Shown here piece by piece: positions 1-9,081 of a stretch of DNA of 64,000 nt. The translations under genes were made by a program, and so were the position numbers. The stretch comes from Oscillospiraceae bacterium NTUH-002-81. Lineage in GTDB: Bacteria; Bacillota; Clostridia; Lachnospirales; Lachnospiraceae. The DNA is taken from contig CP136052.1 of assembly GCA_032620915.1 (NCBI GenBank), forward strand, positions 713,001-777,000, in the 5' to 3' direction. Numbering within the stretch: position 1 is the stretch's first letter; the number at the start of each line of letters is the position of its first letter. Below the pieces are notes generated by a model. That model made no database searches. It was given only the letters and a program-made list of their open reading frames with translations, and was not told the origin of the DNA.

Positions 1-1
1 C

Positions 2-1141
2 GACTATGCCAGAAACCGTGTCCGGCACCGGATCCTGCCGGAAGCCCGGCAGATCAATGCTGCGGCCACAGCGCATCTGGCCGAGGCCTGCGATGCCATT
101 GGCGAGGTGATGGACTACATGGAGGCCGAGGCGGAGCGGCTTTACAGACTGTGCCGGATCGTGCAGGAACCAGATCAGCTTTACGGCAAGTGTCTGATGA
201 AACGGGAAGAGAATGATCTCTCCGTAGAGGGAAGGATTGCCGTAGAGAGTGATTGCGGCGTATCCGCCGAGCCTGCGCAGGAAATGGCAGATAAATTCCA
301 AGAACTGGAACGAACGACAGATGATGAGATGTCGAAACAAGAGGATGGAAAACAGTCGCTGACAGGCGTAGATTGTCGAACAACACAGAAGGAAATTGAG
401 AATAATCAGCTGGAGTCGCGGGAAGGGGTTACATTAAATGTGAATATCCTTACATCCGCCCCACCGGTGCTGGCGCGTTTTGCCCTGAAAAGGGCCTACC
501 TGGACTGCTGCGGCCAGTGCAAGGACGTGGGCGCAGTGCATTATGTGGCGCTTATGGGGCTGCTTGCCGGGGAGACAGGAAAACAGCTGGATCTGCCTCA
601 CGGCGTGCGGGCGGAAAAGAATTATGACCGGCTGACGCTGTATACAACGAAGCAGCAGGAAAACCGGAGAGACAACAGATGGAGGGCGAGTACGGAACGG
701 ATCACAGAAGGAGCGCCGGAATATTCTCTGCCTATCCAGGAAGCTGCCACTGCCCCCGACGCGGTTTCGCAGACGATTTTCCTGCCGGACGGCAGCCAGC
801 TCACGTTTTCCCTGGAAGATTTCAAAAAAGGTACCGGGATTCCGATAAAAACATATACGAAATGGCTGGATTATGATACAATAAAAAGAAGTCTTGTGCT
901 GCGTCACCGCCGCCCGGGAGATTACCTGATCATCAATGACCAGGGCGGCAGGAAGAAGCTGAAAGACTATTTTATCGATGAGAAGATCGAACGCCGGGAA
1001 CGGGACCGATTGTGGCTTCTGGCAGATGGAAGCCATGTCCTGTGGGTGATCGGCGGCCGGATGAGTGCGGCCTGCCGGGTGACAGAACGGACGGAGAAAG
1101 TTCTGAAAATACATGCAGATGGAGGAGTATGGAATGAGTGA
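2..1141 (+). CDS. tilS: tRNA(Ile)-lysidine synthase, C-terminal part (5' end outside window)
   Basis: TilS attaches lysine to C34 of the CAU anticodon of tRNA-Ile2 in the cytoplasm, using ATP, so that the tRNA reads AUA. The frame is open from base 2 and begins with ARNRVRHRILPE, matching the conserved RN-x-IR-x-x-ILP segment that follows the PP-loop domain; the ATP-binding loop itself lies upstream of the window. The C-terminal part (SLVLRHRRPGDYL, KLKDYFIDEKIERRERD) is the typical TilS C-terminal domain. The reading frame overlaps the start of hpt by 8 bases, and tilS-hpt-ftsH is the classic Firmicute order. The central part (about bases 190-450) is rich in acidic and polar residues and looks like a poorly conserved linker. 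Confidence 0.93.
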   Translation, partial: DYARNRVRHRILPEARQINAAATAHLAEACDAIGEVMDYMEAEAERLYRLCRIVQEPDQLYGKCLMKREENDLSVEGRIAVESDCGVSAEPAQEMADKFQELERTTDDEMSKQEDGKQSLTGVDCRTTQKEIENNQLESREGVTLNVNILTSAPPVLARFALKRAYLDCCGQCKDVGAVHYVALMGLLAGETGKQLDLPHGVRAEKNYDRLTLYTTKQQENRRDNRWRASTERITEGAPEYSLPIQEAATAPDAVSQTIFLPDGSQLTFSLEDFKKGTGIPIKTYTKWLDYDTIKRSLVLRHRRPGDYLIINDQGGRKKLKDYFIDEKIERRERDRLWLLADGSHVLWVIGGRMSAACRVTERTEKVLKIHADGGVWNE

Positions 1142-1667
1142 GAAAATCAGTGTATTGATTCCAGAGGAAGAGATCCGGAAACGGATTGCCGAAGTGGGAG
1201 CACAGCTCAGCAGGGATTATGAAGGAGAGGAAGTACTCATGATCTGTATTTTGCGGGGCGGTGTGTTTTTTGCGTGTGAACTGGCGAAGCATCTGACCGT
1301 GCCGGTAAGCATGGATTTTATGTGCGTTTCCAGTTACGGCAGCGGCACCGTTTCTTCCGGCAGAGTGAAGATCATCAAGGATCTGGATGAAAATATCGAA
1401 GGAAAGCATGTGCTGATCGCGGAAGATATCGTGGATTCCGGTAATACTTTAAGTACACTGATCAAGATCCTGCAGGTGAGAAAGCCTGCCAGCATCAGGC
1501 TGTGTACGCTTCTGGACAAGCCGGAACGCCGTGTGGTGGATATCAAAGCGGATTACAGCTGCTTTGAGATCCCGGATAAATTTGTCGTGGGCTATGGCCT
1601 GGATTACAACCAGCATTACCGTAACCTGCCTTATGTGGGCGTTGTGGAGCTGGATGAGGAAAAATAA
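1134..1667 (+). CDS. hpt: hypoxanthine phosphoribosyltransferase
   Basis: Purine salvage enzyme converting hypoxanthine or guanine plus PRPP to IMP or GMP. The 177-residue protein carries the PRPP-binding signature VLIAEDIVDSGNTL and the N-terminal LRGGVFF loop. I chose ATG 1134 because GGAGG at 1121-1125 lies 8 bases upstream; an earlier in-frame ATG at 1113 has no ribosome binding site. It overlaps the 3' end of tilS by 8 bases, which implies translational coupling, and is followed 64 bases later by ftsH. Length and motifs are normal for the family. Confidence 0.95.
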   Translation: MSEKISVLIPEEEIRKRIAEVGAQLSRDYEGEEVLMICILRGGVFFACELAKHLTVPVSMDFMCVSSYGSGTVSSGRVKIIKDLDENIEGKHVLIAEDIVDSGNTLSTLIKILQVRKPASIRLCTLLDKPERRVVDIKADYSCFEIPDKFVVGYGLDYNQHYRNLPYVGVVELDEEK

Positions 1668-1731
1668 CGTGCCTGCCGCGTTTTTGGCCGGGCATTGATA
1701 TATGGATGCGTAGGAGAGAGGAGAAAAAGGT

Positions 1732-3561
1732 TTGGACAGACGAGCAAGAGGAATGAGCACCTACCTGCTTCTGATGGCGGCGCTGATGCTGTTCCTGTAC
1801 TACTGGGGCGGCGGCAACAGCCAGTCGAAGAGCTGCACCCGGCAGGAATATCAGGCAGCCGTGGAGAGCGGGGATGTAAGTTCCGTTACAGTAAAGATGA
1901 ATCCGGAAGGATCCACCGGACAGCTCCTTGTGAGCATGAAGAACGGCGATTCAGAGACGCTGTACACCCCGGATGTAAAAGATGAGATCAATTATCTGGA
2001 AGACAACCAGGTGGCGGTGAATGTCACGGAGGTGGCAAAGGAAAGCTGGTTTACGGCACATCTGCTGCCCCTTCTGGTGGTACTGGTCATCATTATCGTA
2101 TTTTTCATGATGATGAACCGGCAGGCAGGCGGCGGCAATGCCAAGATGATGAACTTCGGCAAGAGCCGGGCCAAGATGACCGTGGACGGCGTGGGCAAGA
2201 TCAATTTTGACAAGGTTGCCGGGCTGGAGGAAGAGAAGGAAGAATTACAGGAGATCGTGGATTTCCTGAAAACACCGGAGAAATATATTGAGGTGGGCGC
2301 AAGAATCCCCAAGGGTGTGCTGCTGGTGGGCCCTCCGGGAACCGGTAAAACCCTGCTGGCCAAGGCAGTGGCAGGCGAAGCGGGCGTGCCGTTTTTCTCC
2401 ATTTCCGGTTCCGATTTCGTGGAAATGTTCGTCGGCGTGGGTGCTTCCCGTGTCCGGGATCTGTTTGAGGATGCGAAGAAAAACGCCCCCTGTATTATTT
2501 TTATCGATGAGATCGACGCGGTGGCGAGACGCCGCGGCACCGGTATGGGCGGCGGACATGACGAGCGGGAGCAGACATTGAACCAGTTGCTGGTGGAGAT
2601 GGACGGTTTCGGCGTCAATGAGGGCATCATTGTGATGGCTGCCACCAACCGGGTGGATATCCTGGATCCCGCGATTCTGCGTCCCGGCCGTTTTGACCGG
2701 AAGGTTGGCGTGGGCAGACCAGATATCAAGGGAAGAGAAGAGATCCTGAAGGTGCATTCCAAGGGAAAACCGCTGGGAGACGATGTGAATCTGGCAGAGA
2801 TCGCCCAGACAACGGCTGGCTTCACCGGCGCGGATCTGGAAAATCTCATGAACGAGGCTGCCATCAATGCGGCCCGCCACAACCGGAAATTTATCTGCAA
2901 TCAGGATGTGAAGGAATCCTTTGTCAAGGTGGGCATCGGCGCGGAGAAGAAGAGCCGCGTCATTTCTGAGAAGGAGAAGCGCATCACGGCTTACCACGAG
3001 GCAGGCCATGCGATCCTCTTCCATGTGCTGCCGGATGTGGGCCCGGTGTACTCCGTTTCCATCATTCCCACGGGCATGGGGGCAGCAGGCTACACCATGC
3101 CGCTGCCGGAAAAGGACGAAATGTTCATGACCCGGGGCAAGATGCTCCAGGAGATTATGGTTTCCCTGGGCGGCCGGATCGCCGAGGAGCTGATCCTGGA
3201 CGACATCACCACAGGCGCTTCCCAGGACATCAAGCAGGCCACCCAGATGGCCAAGGACATGGTGACCAAATACGGTATGTCCAGCGAAATTGGTCTGCTC
3301 AGCTACGACAACGACGATCATGAAGTTTTCATCGGCCGGGACTTTGCCCATGCCAAAGGCTACGGTGAGAACATGGCTACCAAGATCGATCTGGAAGTGA
3401 AGCGGATTGTGGATGATTGCTACGCACAGGCTTCCGATATTATCCGACAGAATATGGATGTTCTGCACCGCAGTGCACAGCTGCTGCTGGAAAAAGAAAA
3501 AATTTCCGGCGAAGAATTTGCAGCGTTATTTCAGGCTCCGCAGACAATATCTGAGGCATAA
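1732..3561 (+). CDS. ftsH: ATP-dependent zinc metalloprotease FtsH (first copy)
   Basis: Membrane-bound AAA+ protease that degrades misfolded membrane proteins and short-lived regulators. The 609-residue protein has an N-terminal TM segment, an extracytoplasmic domain, a second TM segment near residues 105-125, the AAA domain with Walker A GPPGTGKT, Walker [11 protein letters not shown] and the SRH segment (LRPGRFDR), and the zinc protease motif HEAGH. The start is TTG 1732, with AGGAG at 1719-1723 eight bases upstream; a downstream ATG at 1756 has no such site. The gene closes the tilS-hpt-ftsH cluster and is followed by a terminator at 3582-3629. A second paralog lies at 7082-8887. Confidence 0.96.
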   Translation: MDRRARGMSTYLLLMAALMLFLYYWGGGNSQSKSCTRQEYQAAVESGDVSSVTVKMNPEGSTGQLLVSMKNGDSETLYTPDVKDEINYLEDNQVAVNVTEVAKESWFTAHLLPLLVVLVIIIVFFMMMNRQAGGGNAKMMNFGKSRAKMTVDGVGKINFDKVAGLEEEKEELQEIVDFLKTPEKYIEVGARIPKGVLLVGPPGTGKTLLAKAVAGEAGVPFFSISGSDFVEMFVGVGASRVRDLFEDAKKNAPCIIFIDEIDAVARRRGTGMGGGHDEREQTLNQLLVEMDGFGVNEGIIVMAATNRVDILDPAILRPGRFDRKVGVGRPDIKGREEILKVHSKGKPLGDDVNLAEIAQTTAGFTGADLENLMNEAAINAARHNRKFICNQDVKESFVKVGIGAEKKSRVISEKEKRITAYHEAGHAILFHVLPDVGPVYSVSIIPTGMGAAGYTMPLPEKDEMFMTRGKMLQEIMVSLGGRIAEELILDDITTGASQDIKQATQMAKDMVTKYGMSSEIGLLSYDNDDHEVFIGRDFAHAKGYGENMATKIDLEVKRIVDDCYAQASDIIRQNMDVLHRSAQLLLEKEKISGEEFAALFQAPQTISEA

Positions 3562-3581
3562 AACAGCAGACTTGTGAAAAA

Positions 3582-3629
3582 ATACAGAAGGATTTTTCGG
3601 AACGGGAAAATTCTTCTGTATATTTTTTA
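3582..3629 (+). terminator. intrinsic terminator after ftsH
   Basis: Hairpin with arms ATACAGAAGG and TTCTTCTGTAT, extended by an A/T-rich inner stem, and followed by TATTTTTTAT. It closes the tilS-hpt-ftsH transcript. Confidence 0.8.
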
Positions 3630-3688
3630 TAGAAACATTTCGAAAAATTCCTCATGTTTGTGCACACTTATTTTGCAGTGTGTGATAC

Positions 3689-3799
3689 TATAATTCTTGT
3701 AAAACCCCCCCAATACATTATATAGTTTTTGCTACACCCCATAAGAAAGAAGAAATACCTTCTCCGAAAAAGACAGCGGATCGTTTGGCTGTCTTTTTT
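3689..3799 (+). promoter_or_regulatory. leader of the GH13 gene with a terminator-like hairpin (possible attenuator)
   Basis: A good -10 box TATAAT lies at 3689-3694, without a convincing -35. About 75 bases downstream, and only 38 bases before the GH13 start codon, AAAAAGACAGC (3767-3777) pairs with GCTGTCTTTTT (3788-3798) to give an 11-bp hairpin ending in a T-run. A terminator between promoter and gene suggests transcription attenuation, but I recognise no known riboswitch class. Alternatively the hairpin is a second terminator for ftsH and the real promoter lies elsewhere. Confidence 0.45.
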
Positions 3800-3836
3800 G
3801 CTGTCCAGGGAAAATATTACCACAGGAGAAAAGAAC

Positions 3837-6179
3837 ATGGATCAGAGCAGAGAGCAGAAGGCGCTGCGGGCGCTTTACAGTGATGAGACAGAAAATTATC
3901 GCTTCCCGATCGAACCGTCGGCCGGAGACTGGGTGACCACCCGTTTCCGTACGCTGAAAAACAGCGCCGACATGGTGTGGATCGTATATGGCAGCCGCAA
4001 GAGCAAAATGCTCCGGTGCAGCATGGACGACTGGTTTGATTATTATGAGATCCGGATTCGGCTGGGGGAGGAGAAGTTTTCCTATTATTTTGAAATCTTT
4101 ATGGCAGGAAACTGCTATGTGTATACAAGAACTGGGATCGAGGATGGGAAAGAGATTGCCCGGACTGAAAGCGGCACAGTGCACATGTGGGCGGGCAGTG
4201 CAGGATCAGGGGATGTTTTGACTGCCCGGAGAAAGATGGACATGGATGTAAATCGTGGCGCAGATGACCGATACGGAATGTCGGTTGATGCAAACCAGGC
4301 TGCTTACGCAGGTGCTGCCCGCATGGACTTTGTGAACGGCCGTCAGCTGTCGCTGGGCGGCGGGAGGCGTTCTGACCTAGGCAACGTGGAAGGTGTTGTG
4401 CCCAGCAGTGCGGCGGAGCAGACACTGTTTTCTGCGGATCAGGTGCGCTGCTGCTTTGTCATTCTGCCGGGCTTTGTCACCCCTGCCTGGGCCAAGGGCG
4501 CAGTCATGTATCAGATTTTCGTGGATCGTTTCTGCAACGGCGACCCGTCCAACGACGTGCTGGATCGGGAGTACGCCTACATCAGAGGCTACGCCAAACA
4601 GGTGAAGGACTGGAATACAAGGCCTGAGGCCATGGACGTGCGCTCCTTTTACGGCGGTGATCTGGCGGGCGTCATGAGCAAACTGGATTACCTGAAAGAG
4701 CTGGGCGTGGATGTGCTCTATCTGAATCCCATCTTTGTGTCGCCCTCCAATCACAAATACGACATTCAGGACTATGATTATGTGGATCCCCATTATGGAA
4801 AAATCCTCCGGGACGGGGGAGAGGCGCTGGCGGAAGGTGACATGGACAACACCCATGCCTCCCGCTATATCAGCCGGGTGACAGACCGGGAAAATCTGGA
4901 AGCCAGCAACGAGCTGTTTGCGCAGCTGGTGCATGAGGCCCACGCCCGGGGCATGAAGGTCATTCTGGACGGTGTGTTCAACCACTGCGGCTCCTTCAAC
5001 AAATGGATGGACCGGGAGCGGATCTACGAGGGCTGTGACGCTTACGAAAAAGGTGCCTATGTGGCCCAGGAAAGCCCCTACCACGACTTTTTTTCCTTCC
5101 GGGAGGGCGGCAGCTGGCCGTATAACGGCGCGTATGAGGGCTGGTGGGATCACGATACCCTGCCCAAGCTGAACTACGAACAATCGGTCTGTCTGCAGGA
5201 ATACGTGCTGCAGATCGGCCGCAAATGGGTGTCAGCGCCCTACTGTGCCGATGGCTGGCGGCTGGACGTGGCGGCAGACCTGGGCCACAGCAGCGCTTTC
5301 AACCATGATTTCTGGAAACGGTTCCGACAGGCGGTGAAAACGGCTAACCCGGAGGCGGTCATTCTGGCGGAGCACTACGGGGACGCCAGCGACTGGCTCC
5401 AGGGCGATGAGTGGGACACGGTGATGAACTACGACGCCTTCATGGAGCCGGTGACCTGGTTCCTGACCGGCATGGAAAAACACAGCGATGGCCGCAACGA
5501 CGACCTGTTGGGCGATGCGGAAAGCTTCCGCGGTGCCATGAAGCATCACATGTGCAGCTTCGCCTATCCGTCGCTGGTAACGGCCATGAACGAGCTGTCC
5601 AACCATGACCATTCCCGTTTTCTCACCCGGACGAACCGGAAAGTGGGACGGGTGGGAGACTTGGGCTCCGACGCGGCGGAGGAAAACGTGCGCAAAGCCG
5701 TATTCAAAGAGGCGGTGCTGCTGCAGATGACCTGGCCTGGGGCGTCCACCATCTACTACGGCGACGAGGCCGGTGTGTGCGGCTTCACCGATCCCGATAA
5801 CCGGCGTACCTATCCCTGGGGTGCAGAAGATCAGGAGCTGGTGGAATTCCATCGGCAGGCCATTGCCATGCATAAGCGGTACCGCACGCTGACCTACGGC
5901 TCCCTGAAGGCCGTACACGAAGACCGGGGCGTGCTCTGCTATGGCCGTTTCGACAGCCAGGAGCAGCTGCTGGTCATCCTCAACAACCGGGAGGAGGGCG
6001 TTTATCTGGATCTTCCCGTGTGGGAGATCGGCGTCAGCGAGGACGACTGCATGGAAAACGTACTCACCAGCTGGGAGGACGGCTTCTCCACCCGGGAAGA
6101 AAGCTGGGAGACAGAAAACGGCTGGCTGCACATTTATGTACCGGCGGAAAACGGCATGGTGCTGCGGGCGGTGCGGTAG
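3837..6179 (+). CDS. glycoside hydrolase family 13 alpha-glucan hydrolase (neopullulanase/cyclomaltodextrinase type)
   Basis: A 780-residue GH13 enzyme predicted to cleave alpha-1,4 glucans such as maltodextrin or cyclodextrin. No signal peptide is seen, so it is probably intracellular. The N-terminal 200 residues resemble the beta-sandwich domain found in neopullulanases, and the barrel starts near GAVMYQIFVDRFCNGD. The catalytic residues are visible: nucleophile Asp477 in DGWRLDVA, acid/base Glu512 in ILAEHYG and Asp591 in LSNHDHSR. The conserved region I is DGVFNHCG. I chose ATG 3837 (AGGAG at 3824-3828, spacing 8) instead of an upstream frame extension that runs through the leader hairpin. 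It stands alone between ftsH and tRNA genes. Exact substrate is not decidable from sequence. Confidence 0.88.
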   Translation: MDQSREQKALRALYSDETENYRFPIEPSAGDWVTTRFRTLKNSADMVWIVYGSRKSKMLRCSMDDWFDYYEIRIRLGEEKFSYYFEIFMAGNCYVYTRTGIEDGKEIARTESGTVHMWAGSAGSGDVLTARRKMDMDVNRGADDRYGMSVDANQAAYAGAARMDFVNGRQLSLGGGRRSDLGNVEGVVPSSAAEQTLFSADQVRCCFVILPGFVTPAWAKGAVMYQIFVDRFCNGDPSNDVLDREYAYIRGYAKQVKDWNTRPEAMDVRSFYGGDLAGVMSKLDYLKELGVDVLYLNPIFVSPSNHKYDIQDYDYVDPHYGKILRDGGEALAEGDMDNTHASRYISRVTDRENLEASNELFAQLVHEAHARGMKVILDGVFNHCGSFNKWMDRERIYEGCDAYEKGAYVAQESPYHDFFSFREGGSWPYNGAYEGWWDHDTLPKLNYEQSVCLQEYVLQIGRKWVSAPYCADGWRLDVAADLGHSSAFNHDFWKRFRQAVKTANPEAVILAEHYGDASDWLQGDEWDTVMNYDAFMEPVTWFLTGMEKHSDGRNDDLLGDAESFRGAMKHHMCSFAYPSLVTAMNELSNHDHSRFLTRTNRKVGRVGDLGSDAAEENVRKAVFKEAVLLQMTWPGASTIYYGDEAGVCGFTDPDNRRTYPWGAEDQELVEFHRQAIAMHKRYRTLTYGSLKAVHEDRGVLCYGRFDSQEQLLVILNNREEGVYLDLPVWEIGVSEDDCMENVLTSWEDGFSTREESWETENGWLHIYVPAENGMVLRAVR

Positions 6180-6225
6180 AAAATATTGTGTAAAAAATAT
6201 TTTATATATATTTTTAGAAAAACTG

Positions 6226-6254
6226 TTGACAAATAGGAAAACATGTCCTATAAT
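6226..6254 (+). promoter_or_regulatory. promoter of the two tRNA-Gly genes
   Basis: TTGACA (6226-6231), 17-base spacer, TATAAT (6249-6254): a perfect sigma-70/SigA-type promoter 31 bases before the first tRNA. Confidence 0.9.
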
Positions 6255-6285
6255 AATTTTCGTTGCCGGTTCAATACCGGAACAT

Positions 6286-6358
6286 GCGACAGTAGTACAG
6301 TTGGTAGTACGCCACCTTGCCAAGGTGGAGGTCGCGGGTTCGAGTCCCGTCTGTCGCT
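6286..6358 (+). tRNA. tRNA-Gly (anticodon GCC)
   Basis: The acceptor stem GCGACAG pairs with CTGTCGC, followed by discriminator T. The anticodon stem CCACC/GGTGG encloses the loop TTGCCAA, giving anticodon GCC. The T-loop is GGTTCGAGTCC. CCA is not encoded. It is transcribed from the promoter at 6226-6254 together with the next tRNA. Confidence 0.95.
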
Positions 6359-6377
6359 TTTTTTATTTTGTTTTTTT

Positions 6378-6448
6378 GCGGGTGTAGTTCAATGGTAGAA
6401 CACCAGCCTTCCAAGCTGGACACGTGGGTTCGATTCCCATCACCCGCT
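6378..6448 (+). tRNA. tRNA-Gly (anticodon TCC)
   Basis: The acceptor stem GCGGGTG pairs with CACCCGC. The anticodon stem CCAGC/GCTGG encloses the loop CTTCCAA, giving anticodon TCC. The T-loop is GGTTCGATTCC. CCA is not encoded. It follows the GCC isoacceptor by 19 bases, so both glycine families are supplied by one transcript. Confidence 0.95.
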
Positions 6449-6640
6449 TTTTGGTTACAGTTTACGCATATGTTCTTGTATACAGATTCCATGCTTGCAT
6501 GAAAATCCGGCTGCACGAACATGCGAAGGGAGCTGTAACTTTTTTGTTTTTACAGGGAATTGCGTTTGTAAATTTTATATGCAAAGCGCAGGCAATCATG
6601 GTATAGTGGAAATATCGTAAAAGAAAAGGGGATGGGTTTT

Positions 6641-7000
6641 ATGAAGATGCAGCATGTAACGATTATGACCAGATGTCTGGAGGATTCTGTGAAGTTCTAT
6701 CAGGAGCAGGTGGGCCTGACGATCGTGCGGGATATGCGGGACAACCCGGCGCACCAGATCGTGTTTCTGGCTAATGCAGCAGGGGAGCCCTGCGTGGAGC
6801 TGATCGCCAATCCGGAGGCGGTAGGCAGCAGCGAGGGCATTTCCATGGGCTTTGCAGTGGATGACGTGGAAGTGGAGCGAAAGAAAAAAGAGGCGGCAGG
6901 ACTGCAGCCGGGGCCGATGGTTTCTCCCAATCCGAAGACGAAGTTTTTCTTCGTGAAGGATCCTAACGGTGTGTCCATCCAGTTTATTCAGGAACTTTAA
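6641..7000 (+). CDS. VOC-superfamily (glyoxalase/bleomycin-resistance fold) protein
   Basis: A 119-residue single-unit vicinal-oxygen-chelate protein: MQHVTIMTRCLEDSVKFYQ at the N-terminus and FFVKDPNGVSIQFIQ at the C-terminus, typical beta-alpha-beta-beta-beta modules. A His (residue 5) and a C-terminal Gln/Glu could bind a metal. Family members include lactoylglutathione lyase and antibiotic-binding proteins; the substrate here is unknown. ATG 6641 is preferred (AAGGGGA about 8 bases upstream) over ATG 6632. Monocistronic, ending at a shared terminator before the convergent ftsH paralog. The 190 bases between the tRNA and this gene show no other feature apart from a weak TATAGT box at 6602-6607. 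Confidence 0.82.
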   Translation: MKMQHVTIMTRCLEDSVKFYQEQVGLTIVRDMRDNPAHQIVFLANAAGEPCVELIANPEAVGSSEGISMGFAVDDVEVERKKKEAAGLQPGPMVSPNPKTKFFFVKDPNGVSIQFIQEL

Positions 7001-7018
7001 GAAAAATATGAATGATAG

Positions 7019-7070
7019 AAAAGGCTTATATTTAACCTTACCAGGGTCGAATATAAGCCTTTACTTTTTA
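7019..7070. terminator. bidirectional terminator between the VOC gene and the convergent ftsH paralog
   Basis: Arms AAAGGCTTATATT and AATATAAGCCTTT form a perfect 13-bp stem with an 18-base loop, with A/T runs on both sides, so it can end transcription from both convergent genes. Confidence 0.88.
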
Positions 7071-7081
7071 TGTGATGGGAA

Positions 7082-8887
7082 TTACGCCCGATTCAGAATG
7101 TCCATGAATTCTTCGCCGGTGATGGTCTCTTTCTCGTACAGATATTTGGCCAGCTCATGCAGCTTGGGCAGGTTGTCCTGGAGGATCTGCAGTGCTTTCT
7201 GGTGCTGCTCTTTGACGAGGGTGATCACCTTCTGGTCGATGATGGAAGCGGTGTCCGCTGCGCATGCCAGGGAAGTATCACCGCCCAGGTACTGGTTGGA
7301 CACGGTTTCCAGTGCCACCATGTCGAAATCCTCGCTCATGCCATAGCGGGTGATCATGGCCCGGGCAAGCTTGGTGGCCTGCTCGATATCATTGGAAGCG
7401 CCGGTGGTGACAGAGTGGAAGATCAGCTCTTCTGCCGCACGGCCGCCGGTAAGGGTGGCGATCTTGTTCTCCAGTTCTTCCTTGCTCATCAGGTTCTGTT
7501 CCTGGGCTTCTACCTGCATGGTATAGCCCAGGGCGCCGGACGTTCTCGGAATGATGGTGATCTTGGTTACCGGTGCGGAATTGGTCTGCAGGGCGGCCAC
7601 AAGGGCATGTCCGATCTCGTGGTAGGAAACAATGAGCTTTTCCTTGTCGGAAAGCACTTTGTTTTTCTTCTGGTAACCGGCAATGACAACCTCCACGCTT
7701 TCCTCCAGATCTGCCTGAGTGACGAATTTACGTCCGTCCCGGACTGCCCGGAGGGCGCCTTCATTGATAATGTTAGCCAGTTCTGCGCCGGATGCACCTG
7801 CGGCCATACGGGCAATGGCATTGAAGTCGATGGTATCTGCCAGCTTTACTTTTTTCGCATGTACCTTCAGAATATCTTCCCGCCCTTTGAGATCCGGCAG
7901 CTCTACCGGTACGCGGCGGTCAAAACGGCCGGGACGCAACAGGGCGGGATCCAGTGTCTCCGGGCGGTTGGTGGCAGCCAGAATGATCACGCCCTTGCGG
8001 CCGTCGAAGCCGTCCATCTCGGTGAGCAGCTGGTTCAGCGTCTGTTCCCGCTCGTCATTGCCGCCCATGGTGCCGTTGTCACGCTTTTTGCCGATGGTAT
8101 CGATCTCATCGATAAAAACGATACAGGGCGCTTTCTCATTGGCCTGCTTAAACAGGTCACGCACCTTGGCAGCACCCATGCCGACGAACATTTCCACGAA
8201 TTCAGAACCGGAGATGGAGAAGAACGGGACATTGGCCTCTCCGGCGACAGCCTTGGCCAGCAGTGTTTTACCGGTTCCGGGAGGGCCTACCAGCAGGGCG
8301 CCTTTCGGCAGGGAAGCGCCGATCTCGGTGTATTTTTCAGGGTTGTGCAGGAAATCCACGATCTCCGTGAGGATTTCCTTGGCCTCGTCCTCACCGGCCA
8401 CGTCAGCAAACTTGATGCCGGTCTTGGACTCCACGTAAATCTTGGCATTGCTTTTTCCAAAACTCATGGCCTGGGGGCCGCCGCCCATGCGCTTCATCAG
8501 CATGGAATAGAACAGCTGGCCGAGAACGACCATGATCACAACAGAGATGATCCAGTTCAGCAGCGGGGAGCGTTTCTGGGTGGCGATGGCGGAGAAGGTG
8601 GCACCGGAATCGTGCAGCCGGTCAACCAGTTCCGGGTCGTCCATCCGACCGGTGGTGTAGTAGCCGGTGGGATCGGCGTTGTCGGTGAAGACAATCTGTT
8701 CGTCCTCAATCTCCACTTCTTTTACATTTTTTTCATCCAGCATATCCAGAAACGTGCCGTAATCCACACTCTTGATCTGCGTTTTCACAAGGCGGGGATA
8801 CACGAAGCTGTTAAACAGAATGATGATCAGCAAAGCGATGCAATAGTAAGAAAATATTGACTTTTTGGGTGGCTTTACTTCTTTCAT
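7082..8887 (-). CDS. ftsH: ATP-dependent zinc metalloprotease FtsH (second, divergent paralog)
   Basis: A 601-residue FtsH-family protease: N-terminal TM segment (residues 12-29), extracytoplasmic domain, TM 2 (about residues 111-130), Walker A GPPGTGKT, Walker [23 protein letters not shown] and zinc motif HEIGH (Ile replaces the usual Ala of HEAGH, as in some FtsH-like paralogs). It differs clearly from the copy at 1732-3561 outside the motifs. The gene has its own promoter (8956-8984) with a palindromic spacer and is divergent from a MarR regulator, so expression is probably conditional. The ATG at 8887 has a weak GTGAGG site upstream. Substrates are unknown. Confidence 0.93.
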   Translation of the reverse strand: MKEVKPPKKSIFSYYCIALLIIILFNSFVYPRLVKTQIKSVDYGTFLDMLDEKNVKEVEIEDEQIVFTDNADPTGYYTTGRMDDPELVDRLHDSGATFSAIATQKRSPLLNWIISVVIMVVLGQLFYSMLMKRMGGGPQAMSFGKSNAKIYVESKTGIKFADVAGEDEAKEILTEIVDFLHNPEKYTEIGASLPKGALLVGPPGTGKTLLAKAVAGEANVPFFSISGSEFVEMFVGMGAAKVRDLFKQANEKAPCIVFIDEIDTIGKKRDNGTMGGNDEREQTLNQLLTEMDGFDGRKGVIILAATNRPETLDPALLRPGRFDRRVPVELPDLKGREDILKVHAKKVKLADTIDFNAIARMAAGASGAELANIINEGALRAVRDGRKFVTQADLEESVEVVIAGYQKKNKVLSDKEKLIVSYHEIGHALVAALQTNSAPVTKITIIPRTSGALGYTMQVEAQEQNLMSKEELENKIATLTGGRAAEELIFHSVTTGASNDIEQATKLARAMITRYGMSEDFDMVALETVSNQYLGGDTSLACAADTASIIDQKVITLVKEQHQKALQILQDNLPKLHELAKYLYEKETITGEEFMDILNRA

Positions 8888-8955
8888 GGCAATAGTACCT
8901 CACTTTCTTATGGCCGAAACAGGCGGCCAGTGTTTTTTTGTCTGATTTTGAAAAT

Positions 8956-8984
8956 AGAATACTCCCGCGGGAACCATTTGTCAA
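8956..8984 (-). promoter_or_regulatory. promoter of the ftsH paralog with palindromic operator in the spacer
   Basis: On the minus strand TTGACA (8984-8979), 17-base spacer, TATTCT (8961-8956). The spacer contains the perfect palindrome TCCCGCGGGA (8963-8972), where a bound dimeric repressor would block RNA polymerase. The adjacent MarR protein is an obvious but untested candidate. Confidence 0.7.
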
Positions 8985-9020
8985 TGATTATATTAAATAA
9001 AAGTGAAATATAGCTAAAAG

Positions 9021-9049
9021 TTGACATTTTCTTAAAAATATGTTAAAAC
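9021..9049 (+). promoter_or_regulatory. promoter of the MarR regulator gene
   Basis: TTGACA (9021-9026), 17-base spacer, TAAAAC (9044-9049), in an A/T-rich stretch 33 bases before the MarR start codon. Confidence 0.6.
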
Positions 9050-9081
9050 AAAAGCAATTTCGGAAGAGAAAGGATGATTAC

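Noticed and set aside
2245..3468. Long minus-strand ORF opposite ftsH
   Set aside because: Shadow frame of a high-GC conserved gene with no ribosome binding site; similar shadows opposite the second ftsH, rpoC, fusA and tuf were also rejected.
3700..3800. preQ1-type riboswitch (GCTACACCC seen in the GH13 leader)
   Set aside because: The short box resembles the class I loop, but the pairing stem and A-rich tail do not fit, and the downstream gene is unrelated to queuosine.
8912..8939. Plus-strand terminator GGCCG...CGGCC + T7 upstream of the ftsH paralog
   Set aside because: No plus-strand gene precedes it; it lies in the 5' region of a minus-strand gene. It may be chance or an antisense stop.
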